DNA of 55,394 bases. It comes from Bacillota bacterium. Lineage in GTDB: Bacteria; Bacillota; Limnochordia; Darwinibacteriales; Darwinibacteriaceae. The notes beneath the pieces were generated by a model. It was not told where the DNA came from, ran no database searches, and was given only the letters and a program-made list of their open reading frames with translations. Where the stretch lies: the NCBI GenBank assembly GCA_012837385.1, contig DURH01000025.1:1-55394 (forward strand). Reading direction: 5' to 3'. Positions 45,050 through 52,823 of this stretch are shown here, piece after piece; position 1 is the first letter of the stretch; every line of letters begins with the position of its first letter. Made by a program: the position numbers and the translations under genes.

Positions 45050-46111
45050 GTGGCCAAGACGTTAATGAAGGGCAACGAAGCCCTGGCTGAGGCGGCGATT
45101 CGGGCAGGGTGCAAGGCCTTCTTCGGTTATCCCATCACCCCGCAAAACGAGGTACCTGCGTATATGGCGGATCAGCTGCCAATGCGGGGCGGAGTGTACC
45201 TGCAGGCAGAGAGTGAAGTGTCTGCCATCAATATGGTCTACGGTGCTGCCGGTGCCGGTGCTCGTGTTATGACATCGTCCTCCAGCCCTGGCATCAGCTT
45301 GAAGCAGGAAGGTATTTCTTATATCGCGGCGGGGGAGCTTCCCTGCGTGATCGTAAATGTCATGCGCTGCGGACCAGGCCTAGGCGGCATTCAGCCCAGC
45401 CAAGGCGATTATTTCCAAGCGGTGAAAGGCGGAGGACACGGTGATTACCGCCTGATCGTGTTGGCTCCTGGAAGTGTCCAGGAAATGGCGGACCTGACAG
45501 CCTTAGGCTTTGACTTAGCTGACAAGTGGCGTAATCCTGTAATGATCCTGGCAGACGGAATTCTGGGCCAGATGATGGAGCCCGTGGATTTCTCCCAAGG
45601 CCATGTGCCCCAGCAGGTGGAAAAGCCCTGGGCTACCACTGGTGCGGTGGACAGGGGACCCAATGTAGTGAACACTCTCGATATTATCCCAGAGTCCTTC
45701 GAAAAGAAGCTGGATAGACTCCTATCCAAGTACGAGCAGATAAAAGCTGAGGAAGTGCGCTGGCAGGAAGAGGGTACAGAGGATGCCGAGGTGATCCTAG
45801 TAGGCTACGGTACCTGTGCCAGAATTGCCCGCTCCGCCATGGACTTGGCCCGCAAAGAAGGGATCAAGGTTGGCCTGTTTAGGCCGATTACCCTTTGGCC
45901 TTTCCCGGAGCAGCAGATCAGAGCATTGGCCAAACCTGAACGCAAGTTCCTCGCTGTTGAGATGAGCGCCGGCCAGATGATCGAAGATGTGCGCCTGGCT
46001 GTGGAGGGCAAGAGCCCCGTCTATCTCAGCAACCGCCTCGGCGGCATGGTTCCAACACCCGAGGATGTCTTGGCCAAGATTCGCGAGATCGTGGAAGGGA
46101 GGGTCAGCTAG
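45050..46111 (+). CDS. vorB: 2-oxoacid:ferredoxin oxidoreductase alpha subunit (VorB)
   Basis: Part of the enzyme that oxidatively decarboxylates a 2-oxoacid to acyl-CoA and reduced ferredoxin. GTG 45050 ([20 protein letters not shown]) is 7 bases after AAAGGAAG. The 353-residue protein shows [77 protein letters not shown] (in blocks) and the later [36 protein letters not shown]. The motif set is that of VorB (3-methyl-2-oxobutanoate) more than KorA, and the ptb-buk context agrees. Substrate is inference. Confidence 0.9.
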   Translation: MAKTLMKGNEALAEAAIRAGCKAFFGYPITPQNEVPAYMADQLPMRGGVYLQAESEVSAINMVYGAAGAGARVMTSSSSPGISLKQEGISYIAAGELPCVIVNVMRCGPGLGGIQPSQGDYFQAVKGGGHGDYRLIVLAPGSVQEMADLTALGFDLADKWRNPVMILADGILGQMMEPVDFSQGHVPQQVEKPWATTGAVDRGPNVVNTLDIIPESFEKKLDRLLSKYEQIKAEEVRWQEEGTEDAEVILVGYGTCARIARSAMDLARKEGIKVGLFRPITLWPFPEQQIRALAKPERKFLAVEMSAGQMIEDVRLAVEGKSPVYLSNRLGGMVPTPEDVLAKIREIVEGRVS

Positions 46112-46863
46112 TGAAGACCGTTTTTCAGAAACCGGAAGCTCTCACCGATGTGCAGATGCACTACTGCCCAGGCTGTACCCACGGCATAATCCATCGCTTA
46201 GTGGCTGAAGCCATTGACTCCCTGGGAGTTCGGGAGCAGACCATCGGTGTGGCAAGTGTGGGCTGTTCTGTGTTTGCCTATGATTATTTCAACTGTGACA
46301 TGCAGCAGGCGGCACATGGGCGCGCTCCTGCGGTGGCCACGGGCATCAAGCGAGTCCGTCCAGAAAATATCGTGTTCACCTACCAGGGCGATGGAGACCT
46401 AGCTTCCATTGGGATGGCGGAGATCGTCCACGCCGCAGCTCGGGGGGAGAATATCACAGTCATTTTCGTGAACAACGCGATCTACGGCATGACCAGCGGT
46501 CAGATGGCCCCCACATCTCTCCTGGGCCAAGTCACGGCAACGTCCCCTCGGGGTCGTACCGCCAGTGAGATGGGCTATCCCATCAAGGTCTGTGAGCTGC
46601 TGGCCACGCTGGAAGGGCCAGCTTATCTAGCTAGGGTGTCCAGCCACAATACCCGGCACATCCTACAGGCGGGCAAGGCCATTAAGAAAGCCTTTGAGAT
46701 GCAGCAGCAGAAGAAGGGCTTCGCCTTGGTTGAGGTCCTTTCTACTTGTTCAGTGAACTGGGGCATGACTCCCATTAACGCCATGAAGTGGCTGGAGGAG
46801 AACATGATTCCCCACTATCCTCTCGGTGTGTACAAGGACATCACTGCAAAGGAGGGTGAATAG
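46111..46863 (+). CDS. vorA: 2-oxoacid:ferredoxin oxidoreductase beta subunit (VorA, TPP-binding)
   Basis: The TPP-binding subunit of the VOR-type oxidoreductase. The 250-residue protein has [59 protein letters not shown] and the TPP motif [39 protein letters not shown] (in pieces). Cysteines placed to bind the catalytic-site cluster are visible ([16 protein letters not shown]). GTG 46111 overlaps the vorB stop by one base. Confidence 0.93.
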   Translation: MKTVFQKPEALTDVQMHYCPGCTHGIIHRLVAEAIDSLGVREQTIGVASVGCSVFAYDYFNCDMQQAAHGRAPAVATGIKRVRPENIVFTYQGDGDLASIGMAEIVHAAARGENITVIFVNNAIYGMTSGQMAPTSLLGQVTATSPRGRTASEMGYPIKVCELLATLEGPAYLARVSSHNTRHILQAGKAIKKAFEMQQQKKGFALVEVLSTCSVNWGMTPINAMKWLEENMIPHYPLGVYKDITAKEGE

Positions 46864-46864
46864 C

Positions 46865-47395
46865 ATGGCTGAGATAATTATCGCTGGCTTTGGCGGCCAG
46901 GGTGTGCTGGTCCTGGGACAGGTGATTGCGTATGCAGGTATGATCGAGAATAAGTCGGTCTCTTGGCTCCCGTCCTACGGACCTGAACAGCGCGGTGGAA
47001 CCTGCAACTGCTCTGTGGTGGTCACACCTGGAGAAGTGGGCTCTCCCGTGGTAACCGTGCCCTCTGACGCCCTGGTGATGAATGGGCCCTCCTTTGATCG
47101 CTTTGAACCTAAGGTCAGTGCTGGCGGCCTTTTGGTTTACAACTCGTCTCTGGTACCCAAAACATCCCAACGTGATGATATCACGACCATTGCCGTTCCT
47201 GCTAACGAAATCGCGGATGAACTGGGCAATGCTAGGATAGCCAATATGGTGATGCTGGGAGCCTTTGTGCAGGCCACTGGCATAGTCATGGAAGAGAGCA
47301 TTGAAGAGGCGCTGAAGGCGGTGCTTTCTGAGCGCCACCACAGCCTCATTCCTTTGAACATGCAAGCTTTTGAAAGGGGTAGGGCATACCAATAG
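46865..47395 (+). CDS. vorC: 2-oxoacid:ferredoxin oxidoreductase gamma subunit (VorC)
   Basis: The gamma subunit of the VOR-type enzyme, 176 residues. It starts with AEIIIAGFGGQGVLVLGQVIAYAGM, which has the family GFGGQG motif, then SWLPSYGPEQRGGTCNCSVV and VVTVPSDALVMNGPSFDRFEP. ATG 46865 follows AAGGAGGGTGAATAG; the longer frame from 46826 is the vorA 3' end. It completes the ferredoxin-alpha-beta-gamma set. Confidence 0.94.
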   Translation: MAEIIIAGFGGQGVLVLGQVIAYAGMIENKSVSWLPSYGPEQRGGTCNCSVVVTPGEVGSPVVTVPSDALVMNGPSFDRFEPKVSAGGLLVYNSSLVPKTSQRDDITTIAVPANEIADELGNARIANMVMLGAFVQATGIVMEESIEEALKAVLSERHHSLIPLNMQAFERGRAYQ

Positions 47396-47419
47396 CAGAT
47401 CCAAAAGGAGGCTTGAGGT

Positions 47420-48487
47420 ATGGAGTGTTCTACCCGTTGGGGAGTGGTGGCGAGGGTGAGCAGCCTTCCTGGGAGGCAGGAACTACTGGTGAGAGTTGGA
47501 GCCGATGAGATTAAGGCCATCTGTTACCCAGAGCTTACCGGTCACTGTCAGCCCGGCGATGGGGTGCTGCTCAACACCACTGCGGTAGATCTGAATTTAG
47601 GTACTGGAGGTTGGCACTACGTTCTCGCCATCGAGGGGCGAGAACGTAGTCTTGCTTCTGCCCCTGGCCACATCATCAAGCTGCGGTACACTCCGCTGCA
47701 GGGGCGGGTGTTGGCAGTGGAAGAAGAGGAGAGCCCCCACCATAAAATCATGTCTCAGGCTGACTCCCTGGAAGGTCTGATGGTGGCAGTGGGCAGCCTG
47801 CACAGCATGCTGGCTCCCCTGAGTTGGATCATCCATAGACGCTGCCCTGGCAAACGTTTGGTGTATCTGATGAGTGACGGTGCGGCTCTGCCCCTGGCCT
47901 TCAGCCAAACCGTCTCCTTATTAAAGGGGCGGGGGATGCTGGCCGCAACGATCACCTTCGGCCACGCCTTTGGCGGAGATCTGGAAGCCGTGAACATCTA
48001 CAGTGCCCTCTTGGCTGCTAAGTATGCGGCTGACGCTGATTTGGCCGTGGTCCTGATGGGGCCTGGGGTGGTGGGCACCAAGACCACCTGGGGAACCACA
48101 GCACTTGAGCAGGGCATTTTCCTAAACGCAGTACTGCATCTGGAAGGCACCCCTGTTGCCATTCCCCGGATGAGTTTGGCGGATTCCCGATCCCGCCATC
48201 GCGGGTTAAGCCACCACACCCAGACGGTACTAGGCAGGATCGTGCAGGAACCAGTTTTTCTTCCCCTGCCCTGCTGTTTTCGACAGTTCCCCCACTGGGA
48301 AGATCAGATCGGGGATCTGCCGCACAGGATCAGCTGGGAGGATACTGAGGAAGAGTTCCAGCACCTGATGGAAGCTGACCTGCCTTTGAGCACCATGGGA
48401 AGGGGTCCCCAAGAGGATCCCTGGTTTTTTCACGGAGTAACCGCGGCAGCGCTCTTCCTGAGTCGCTTGGCCGATCGTGGCAGTTGA
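47420..48487 (+). CDS. DUF3866 family protein
   Basis: A 355-residue soluble protein of the uncharacterised DUF3866 family. Typical stretches are VLLNTTAVDLNLGTGGWHYVLA, HIIKLRYTPLQGRVLAVEEEESPHH, DSLEGLMVAVGSLHSMLAPL, YLMSDGAALPLAFSQTV, TITFGHAFGGDLEAVNIYSALLAAKYAADADLAVVLMGPGVVGTKT and RHRGLSHHTQTVLG (in pieces). The family is often next to the endonuclease Q-type gene, as here. No catalytic role is known; ATG 47420 follows AAAAGGAGG. Its place after the vor genes need not mean a shared pathway. Confidence 0.88.
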   Translation: MECSTRWGVVARVSSLPGRQELLVRVGADEIKAICYPELTGHCQPGDGVLLNTTAVDLNLGTGGWHYVLAIEGRERSLASAPGHIIKLRYTPLQGRVLAVEEEESPHHKIMSQADSLEGLMVAVGSLHSMLAPLSWIIHRRCPGKRLVYLMSDGAALPLAFSQTVSLLKGRGMLAATITFGHAFGGDLEAVNIYSALLAAKYAADADLAVVLMGPGVVGTKTTWGTTALEQGIFLNAVLHLEGTPVAIPRMSLADSRSRHRGLSHHTQTVLGRIVQEPVFLPLPCCFRQFPHWEDQIGDLPHRISWEDTEEEFQHLMEADLPLSTMGRGPQEDPWFFHGVTAAALFLSRLADRGS

Positions 48488-48499
48488 GGAGGAAACCTT

Positions 48500-49657
48500 G
48501 TGACCTTAGTCTACGCTGATCTCCACATTCATGTAGGGAGTACCAAAAAGGGAAAACCTGTGAAGATAACCGCTTCCCGTAAGCTCACCCTCCCGGCGTT
48601 AGTGAAGACAGCTCAGGAAAAGGGGCTCCAACTCTTGGGGTTGGTGGACGCATCTTGCAGCGGAGTGCTGGAGGATCTGAAGGATCTGGCCGAACAGGGC
48701 ACACTGCAGCCCGTGGAAGGAGGCGGCTGCCGCTGGGGTGACATTATCCTTTTTCCAGGAAGTGAGGTGGAGCTCACCCATACCAACGGACGAGCCGCGC
48801 ATTTCCTCGCTTATTTCCCAAACCTAGAAGCAGTGGAGGAATATGCGTTTGCCCTGCGGCCCTATGTAACTAACCCCGCTTTATCCACCCAAAGGGTGAG
48901 GCTTTCCCCTGATGCCTGGCTGGAGCTGGTGTGTTCCTGCGGTGGAGCCGCTTTGGCAGCCCACGCCTTCACTCCCCATAAGGGTGTTTACGGTAACTGC
49001 GTGACCAAGCTTGGTGAGATGTTCACCCAACCAGAGCTGCTAGCGGGCCTAGAATTGGGCTTAAGTGCTGATACCAGCATGGCCCAGTGCATCCACGATA
49101 CGCACCGCTTCGCCTATACAGCCAGTTCCGATGCCCACTCTCTAGCCACCATGGGCAGGGAGTTCACCGTATATGATTTACCCACCGTCTCCTTCCAGGC
49201 CTGGCAGAGTGCTCTTCTGGGCCAAGGTAGAGGCATCAGAGCCACCCATGGGATGGACCCCCGTTTGGGCAAGTACTATCGAAGCTTCTGTCCCCGCTGC
49301 CAAGTGCTGGCAAGTGATCCCCAGGCAGTACTGTCCTGCCCCCAGTGTAGAGGCCAGATGGTCAAGGGTGTGTGGGATCGCATCCAGGAAGTCGCCGACT
49401 TTCCTGAAAGCCAGGTTAGGAGGCCGCCCTACATCTCCCATGTACCCCTTTTGATGCTCCCAGGCGTAGGGCCAGCGGTTTACAGCCGCCTTATGGAGAA
49501 CGTTGGAAGCGAGATCCATGTGCTGTACCACGCGGCACTGGAAGGGATCGAAGCGGTGGCTGGTGGACGTGCAGCAGCGTCGATTCGCGATCTGAGGGGG
49601 GGAGCTTTGCCCATTCAACCTGGGGGAGGAGGAACTTATGGCAGAGTTATCCAATAA
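48500..49657 (+). CDS. Endonuclease Q-family (TIGR00375) PHP-domain protein
   Basis: A 385-residue PHP-fold nuclease relative; members such as EndoQ nick DNA 5' of deaminated bases or abasic sites. Metal-binding motifs: VYADLHIHVGSTKKGKPVKITASRKLTLPALV (HxH), LVDASC, PGSEVEL, HFLAYFP, AHAFTPHKGVYG and SSDAHSL. A zinc-finger (CPRCQVL...CPQCRG) lies at about residues 265-293, then a helix-hairpin-like C-terminal part (LPGVGPAVYSRLMENVG). GTG 48500 follows GAGGAGGAAA. A repair role is inference from the family. The Gly-rich tail GGGGTYGRVIQ is a family feature; its codons double as a ribosome-site-like sequence for the small ORF at 49638. Confidence 0.88.
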   Translation: MTLVYADLHIHVGSTKKGKPVKITASRKLTLPALVKTAQEKGLQLLGLVDASCSGVLEDLKDLAEQGTLQPVEGGGCRWGDIILFPGSEVELTHTNGRAAHFLAYFPNLEAVEEYAFALRPYVTNPALSTQRVRLSPDAWLELVCSCGGAALAAHAFTPHKGVYGNCVTKLGEMFTQPELLAGLELGLSADTSMAQCIHDTHRFAYTASSDAHSLATMGREFTVYDLPTVSFQAWQSALLGQGRGIRATHGMDPRLGKYYRSFCPRCQVLASDPQAVLSCPQCRGQMVKGVWDRIQEVADFPESQVRRPPYISHVPLLMLPGVGPAVYSRLMENVGSEIHVLYHAALEGIEAVAGGRAAASIRDLRGGALPIQPGGGGTYGRVIQ

Positions 49658-49700
49658 TGAGGCAGGATTGTCTCTGCACCCGTTGTACTTTATTACCTAA
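49638..49700 (+). CDS. Possible 20-residue peptide ORF before the peptide exporter genes
   Basis: ATG 49638, TAA ending at 49700; the product ends in LSLHPLYFIT. GGAGGAGGA at 49625-49633 has good spacing, but it is also coding sequence of the endoQ Gly-rich tail, so it may be fortuitous. The ORF overlaps the last 20 bases of endoQ in another frame. It has no Gly-Gly leader cleavage site, no Cys, and is shorter than known NHLP precursors. A signalling, leader or export-substrate role is possible; there is no proof that it is translated. Confidence 0.3.
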   Translation: MAELSNNEAGLSLHPLYFIT

Positions 49701-49715
49701 ACCCGTTTGAGTCCA

Positions 49716-49728
49716 GCTCCTAAGGAGC
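49716..49728 (+). repeat. Perfect inverted repeat before the adaptor gene
   Basis: GCTCCT-A-AGGAGC is a perfect palindrome. CCTAAGGAG within it recurs at 49742-49750, where it forms the ribosome site of the adaptor gene. Pairing between the two could sequester the ribosome site, but this is inference. No T-run follows. Confidence 0.35.
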
Positions 49729-49760
49729 GGATGATCCTCTGCCTAAGGAGGGGCTGCCCC

Positions 49761-50651
49761 GTGAACAGTGACCTGTTTCGAAAGACGGCGCTGGACAAGC
49801 TATCTTCCCCTGAACGACTTAATGAGTACATCAAAATCACCAACCCCGGGGTCTGGAGTGTGCTTCTAGCTTGTTTAGCACTCCTGGTGGCCGTGGGTTT
49901 TTGGGCGTTTTACGGGAACATACCTGATACGGTGCACGCCTTTGGGATCATCTTTCCTGAACATGGCGTAACCCAGGTTATCCCTACGGCAGGGGGCCGT
50001 ATCAGCAACATGCGGGTGCAAGTTGGCGATTACGTGGAGGCCGGCCAGATTCTGGCGGTGATCCCCCAGGAGGATCTGATTAGACGCATTAACGAAGCGC
50101 GCAGCGCACCTGAGCCTGATCAGGACGAGATTTCCAAGCTCATGGCTGAATACGAAAGCAGGTCCTTGGTGCTGTCGCCTGTTTCAGGAATTGTTCTCTC
50201 GGCGAGGAGAACAGACGAAACCATCACGGCGGCAGAAGTGATCGCTTCCATAGTTAAGATGGAACAGTTTGCCGACAAGCAGCAGGTGATCGGCTATGTA
50301 CCGGTGTCCGCAGCTCAGAAGCTTAAAGAGGGCATGGAAGTGCAGGTGTCTCCGGAATTCGCCCCCAGAGAAGAATACGGCTTTGTTTATGGACGCATTA
50401 CCAGAATTGGAGCTTATCCGGTGTCTGAAGCAGACGTTTTGGCAGCGGTGGGCAACATGCAGTATGCACAGAGGCTGTTTCCTAGAGAGAACAGCGTAGA
50501 GGTACGGGTCACCCTCACAGTGGATCCCAACTCGCCCAATGGGGTGAAATGGTCTAATGAGAATGGCAAACAGCTGCCCCTGGCTTTAGGCACCTACTGC
50601 AGACTGCAGATTGTGGTTCAAAACTACAAGCCCTTCGAGCTTATGTTCTAG
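49761..50651 (+). CDS. NHLP/NHLM-type bacteriocin system HlyD-like secretion adaptor (short form)
   Basis: The membrane-fusion-like partner of the peptide exporter. GTG 49761 (MNSDLFRKTALDKLSSPERLNEYIKITNPGVW, in blocks) is 7 bases after AAGGAGGGG; ATG 49731 is in frame but badly spaced. The N-terminal LFRKxALxKLSSPExL is the TIGR03794 signature. One membrane helix follows (about 32-53), a first lipoyl half (about 60-102), a reduced helical region (about 103-140), a second lipoyl half (SLVLSPVSGIVLS) and a beta domain. At 296 residues it is shorter than the family's usual 400 or so; most of the coiled-coil hairpin is missing. It is followed by two ABC transporters. Confidence 0.85.
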   Translation: MNSDLFRKTALDKLSSPERLNEYIKITNPGVWSVLLACLALLVAVGFWAFYGNIPDTVHAFGIIFPEHGVTQVIPTAGGRISNMRVQVGDYVEAGQILAVIPQEDLIRRINEARSAPEPDQDEISKLMAEYESRSLVLSPVSGIVLSARRTDETITAAEVIASIVKMEQFADKQQVIGYVPVSAAQKLKEGMEVQVSPEFAPREEYGFVYGRITRIGAYPVSEADVLAAVGNMQYAQRLFPRENSVEVRVTLTVDPNSPNGVKWSNENGKQLPLALGTYCRLQIVVQNYKPFELMF

Positions 50652-50666
50652 GGTGAGGAGATGCTC

Positions 50667-52805
50667 ATGGCCAAAGTAGCGAAAGTTCCCGTCATTATGC
50701 AGATGGAAGCAGTGGAATGCGGCGCAGCTTGCCTCGCGATGATCCTGGCGTACCATGGCAAATGGGTGCCCCTGGAACAGCTGCGGGAGGAATGCGGCGT
50801 TTCCAGGGATGGCAGCAAAGCCAGGAACATGGTTGTTGTGGCTAGAGCCCATGGGCTTAAGGCCCAGGGATACCGCAAAGAACCCCAAGCTCTGCGCGGG
50901 ATGGTTCTGCCTGCCATAATCCACTGGAATTTCAACCACTTTGTCGTTCTATGCGGTTTTAAGAAGGGCAGGGCTGTACTAAATGATCCCGCCCGGGGCA
51001 GGATAGAGGTTTCCCTGGAAGAGCTGGACCAATCCTTTACCGGGATCGTCCTGGCTTTTGAGAAGACAGATCAGTTCGTTCCTTCCGGGAAGCCTAAGAG
51101 CATCTGGCAATTCGCCAAGAAGAGGCTGCGAGGTACTGCTGGGGCTGTGGCCTTTGTGATGCTCACGGGTATACTTGCCACGGGGATTTGGACACTCACG
51201 CCCGTGTTTTCACGCATCTTTATGGACCACATTCTCTCTGGGCGAAACCCGGAGTGGGTGGGTCCACTGCTTGGAGCCATGGCCGTTACTCTGATCTTTC
51301 AGTTTGTGGTCAGTGCTGTGCAAGGTATTTATTGGGTTAAGATCGAAGGGAAGTTGGCGGTAGAGGCCAATGCGGCCTTTATGTGGCATGTTCTCCGGCT
51401 GCCTATAGGTTTCTTCGCACAGCGTTTTGCAGGCGATATTGCCGCCCGCCAGTCCAGTAATGAACAGATCGCCGCGGCCCTCATCGGCCGTTTGGCGCCC
51501 ATCGCCCTAAACACAGCTCTGCTCGTGGTCTATCTAGCAATTATGATTAGGTACAATGTGTGGATGGCTTTAGTGGGGGTAATCACCGCTTTCCTCTATC
51601 TGGCGGTGATGCGCCTGGTCTCTAGGAAGCGCGTTGATATGAGCAGGGTTGCGCTGCGAGACGGGGGCCAGCTTATCGGTGTTACCATGTCGGCCTTTGA
51701 GACCATTGAAACCATCAAGGCCTCCGGAATCGAGAACAGCTTCTTTCAGCGCTGGGCAGGGTATTTCGCCAAGTACAGCAATGCCCAAGTGGACTTTAAC
51801 AGGGCCAATCAATTCTACAGCCTCATTCCCCCTCTTCTGCAGCGGGGATCCAACATCATCATCTTGATGATGGGGGTGTATCTCATTCTTGATGGATCTT
51901 TTACCATCGGCATGCTTCTGGCTTTTCAGGGCTTCGCAGTATCGTTTCTCATGCCCGTACAGGAGCTGGTGGGAGTGTCGCAGTCCATCATTGAGATGCG
52001 TTCCAAAATGGAACGAGTGGAGGATGTTTTCGACTATGTGCCAGATGTGCCGGATACAGAGCGCATCATTGAATACCCGCTGCGCCGGTTAAAGGGAGCG
52101 GTGGAGCTCAGGAACATCACCTTTGGGTACAGCAAAACGGACCCTCCCCTGATCGAAGACTTCTCATTAACGCTGAAACCAGGTGGCAGTGTCGCCTTTG
52201 TAGGTGGATCAGGAAGCGGCAAGTCTACCCTGGGCAAACTCATTGCTGGGTTGTACAAGCCCTGGTCGGGCCAGATTCTCTTTGATGGGGTGCCCCGCGA
52301 AGAAATTCCAAGGGAAGTTGTGACTGCCTCTCTGGGGGTGGTAGACCAGGATATCGTTCTGTTCGAGGACACGATCTTTAACAATGTGACCATGTGGGAC
52401 AAGTCCATTGATGAGGCGGCGGTAATTGAGGCCTGCAAGGACGCGCAGATTCACGCAGAGATCATGGGCAGGGAAGGCGGATATGCCCATGTGATCCGTG
52501 AAGGCGGAAGGAACTTTTCAGGAGGCCAAAGGCAGCGTCTGGAAATCGCCAGGGCATTGGCCCAAGGGCCAACGGTGCTTATCCTAGATGAAGCCACCAG
52601 TGCTCTAGATACCAAGACCGAACAGTTGGTGATGGAAGCGGTGCGAGCCAGGGGCTTGTCCATGATCATTGTAGCCCATCGCCTTTCCACAATACGCGAT
52701 TGCGACGAGATTATTGTGTTGGATAACGGACAGGTGGTGGAACGGGGAACCCATGAAGAGCTGCTGAAACAAGGCGGGAAGTACAGTGCCTTGGTCAGCA
52801 CATAA
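50667..52805 (+). CDS. NHLP bacteriocin export peptidase/permease/ATPase (C39-ABC)
   Basis: A peptidase-containing ABC transporter that removes a leader peptide and exports the core. ATG 50667 is 6 bases after GAGGAG; ATG 50661 is less likely. The 712-residue protein has a C39 cysteine peptidase (1-135) with Q12, C18 (ECGAACL), H91 (NHFVVL) and D107 (NDPARG), six membrane helices (about 150-440), and an ATPase with FVGGSGSGKST (Walker A), NFSGGQRQRLEIARAL, VLILDEATSALD and IVAHRLSTI. All catalytic parts look intact. The TIGR03796-type assignment comes from the partner adaptor. No cognate precursor is identified in the window. Confidence 0.92.
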   Translation: MAKVAKVPVIMQMEAVECGAACLAMILAYHGKWVPLEQLREECGVSRDGSKARNMVVVARAHGLKAQGYRKEPQALRGMVLPAIIHWNFNHFVVLCGFKKGRAVLNDPARGRIEVSLEELDQSFTGIVLAFEKTDQFVPSGKPKSIWQFAKKRLRGTAGAVAFVMLTGILATGIWTLTPVFSRIFMDHILSGRNPEWVGPLLGAMAVTLIFQFVVSAVQGIYWVKIEGKLAVEANAAFMWHVLRLPIGFFAQRFAGDIAARQSSNEQIAAALIGRLAPIALNTALLVVYLAIMIRYNVWMALVGVITAFLYLAVMRLVSRKRVDMSRVALRDGGQLIGVTMSAFETIETIKASGIENSFFQRWAGYFAKYSNAQVDFNRANQFYSLIPPLLQRGSNIIILMMGVYLILDGSFTIGMLLAFQGFAVSFLMPVQELVGVSQSIIEMRSKMERVEDVFDYVPDVPDTERIIEYPLRRLKGAVELRNITFGYSKTDPPLIEDFSLTLKPGGSVAFVGGSGSGKSTLGKLIAGLYKPWSGQILFDGVPREEIPREVVTASLGVVDQDIVLFEDTIFNNVTMWDKSIDEAAVIEACKDAQIHAEIMGREGGYAHVIREGGRNFSGGQRQRLEIARALAQGPTVLILDEATSALDTKTEQLVMEAVRARGLSMIIVAHRLSTIRDCDEIIVLDNGQVVERGTHEELLKQGGKYSALVST

Positions 52806-52823
52806 AGTTTCGAGGTGATCTAG

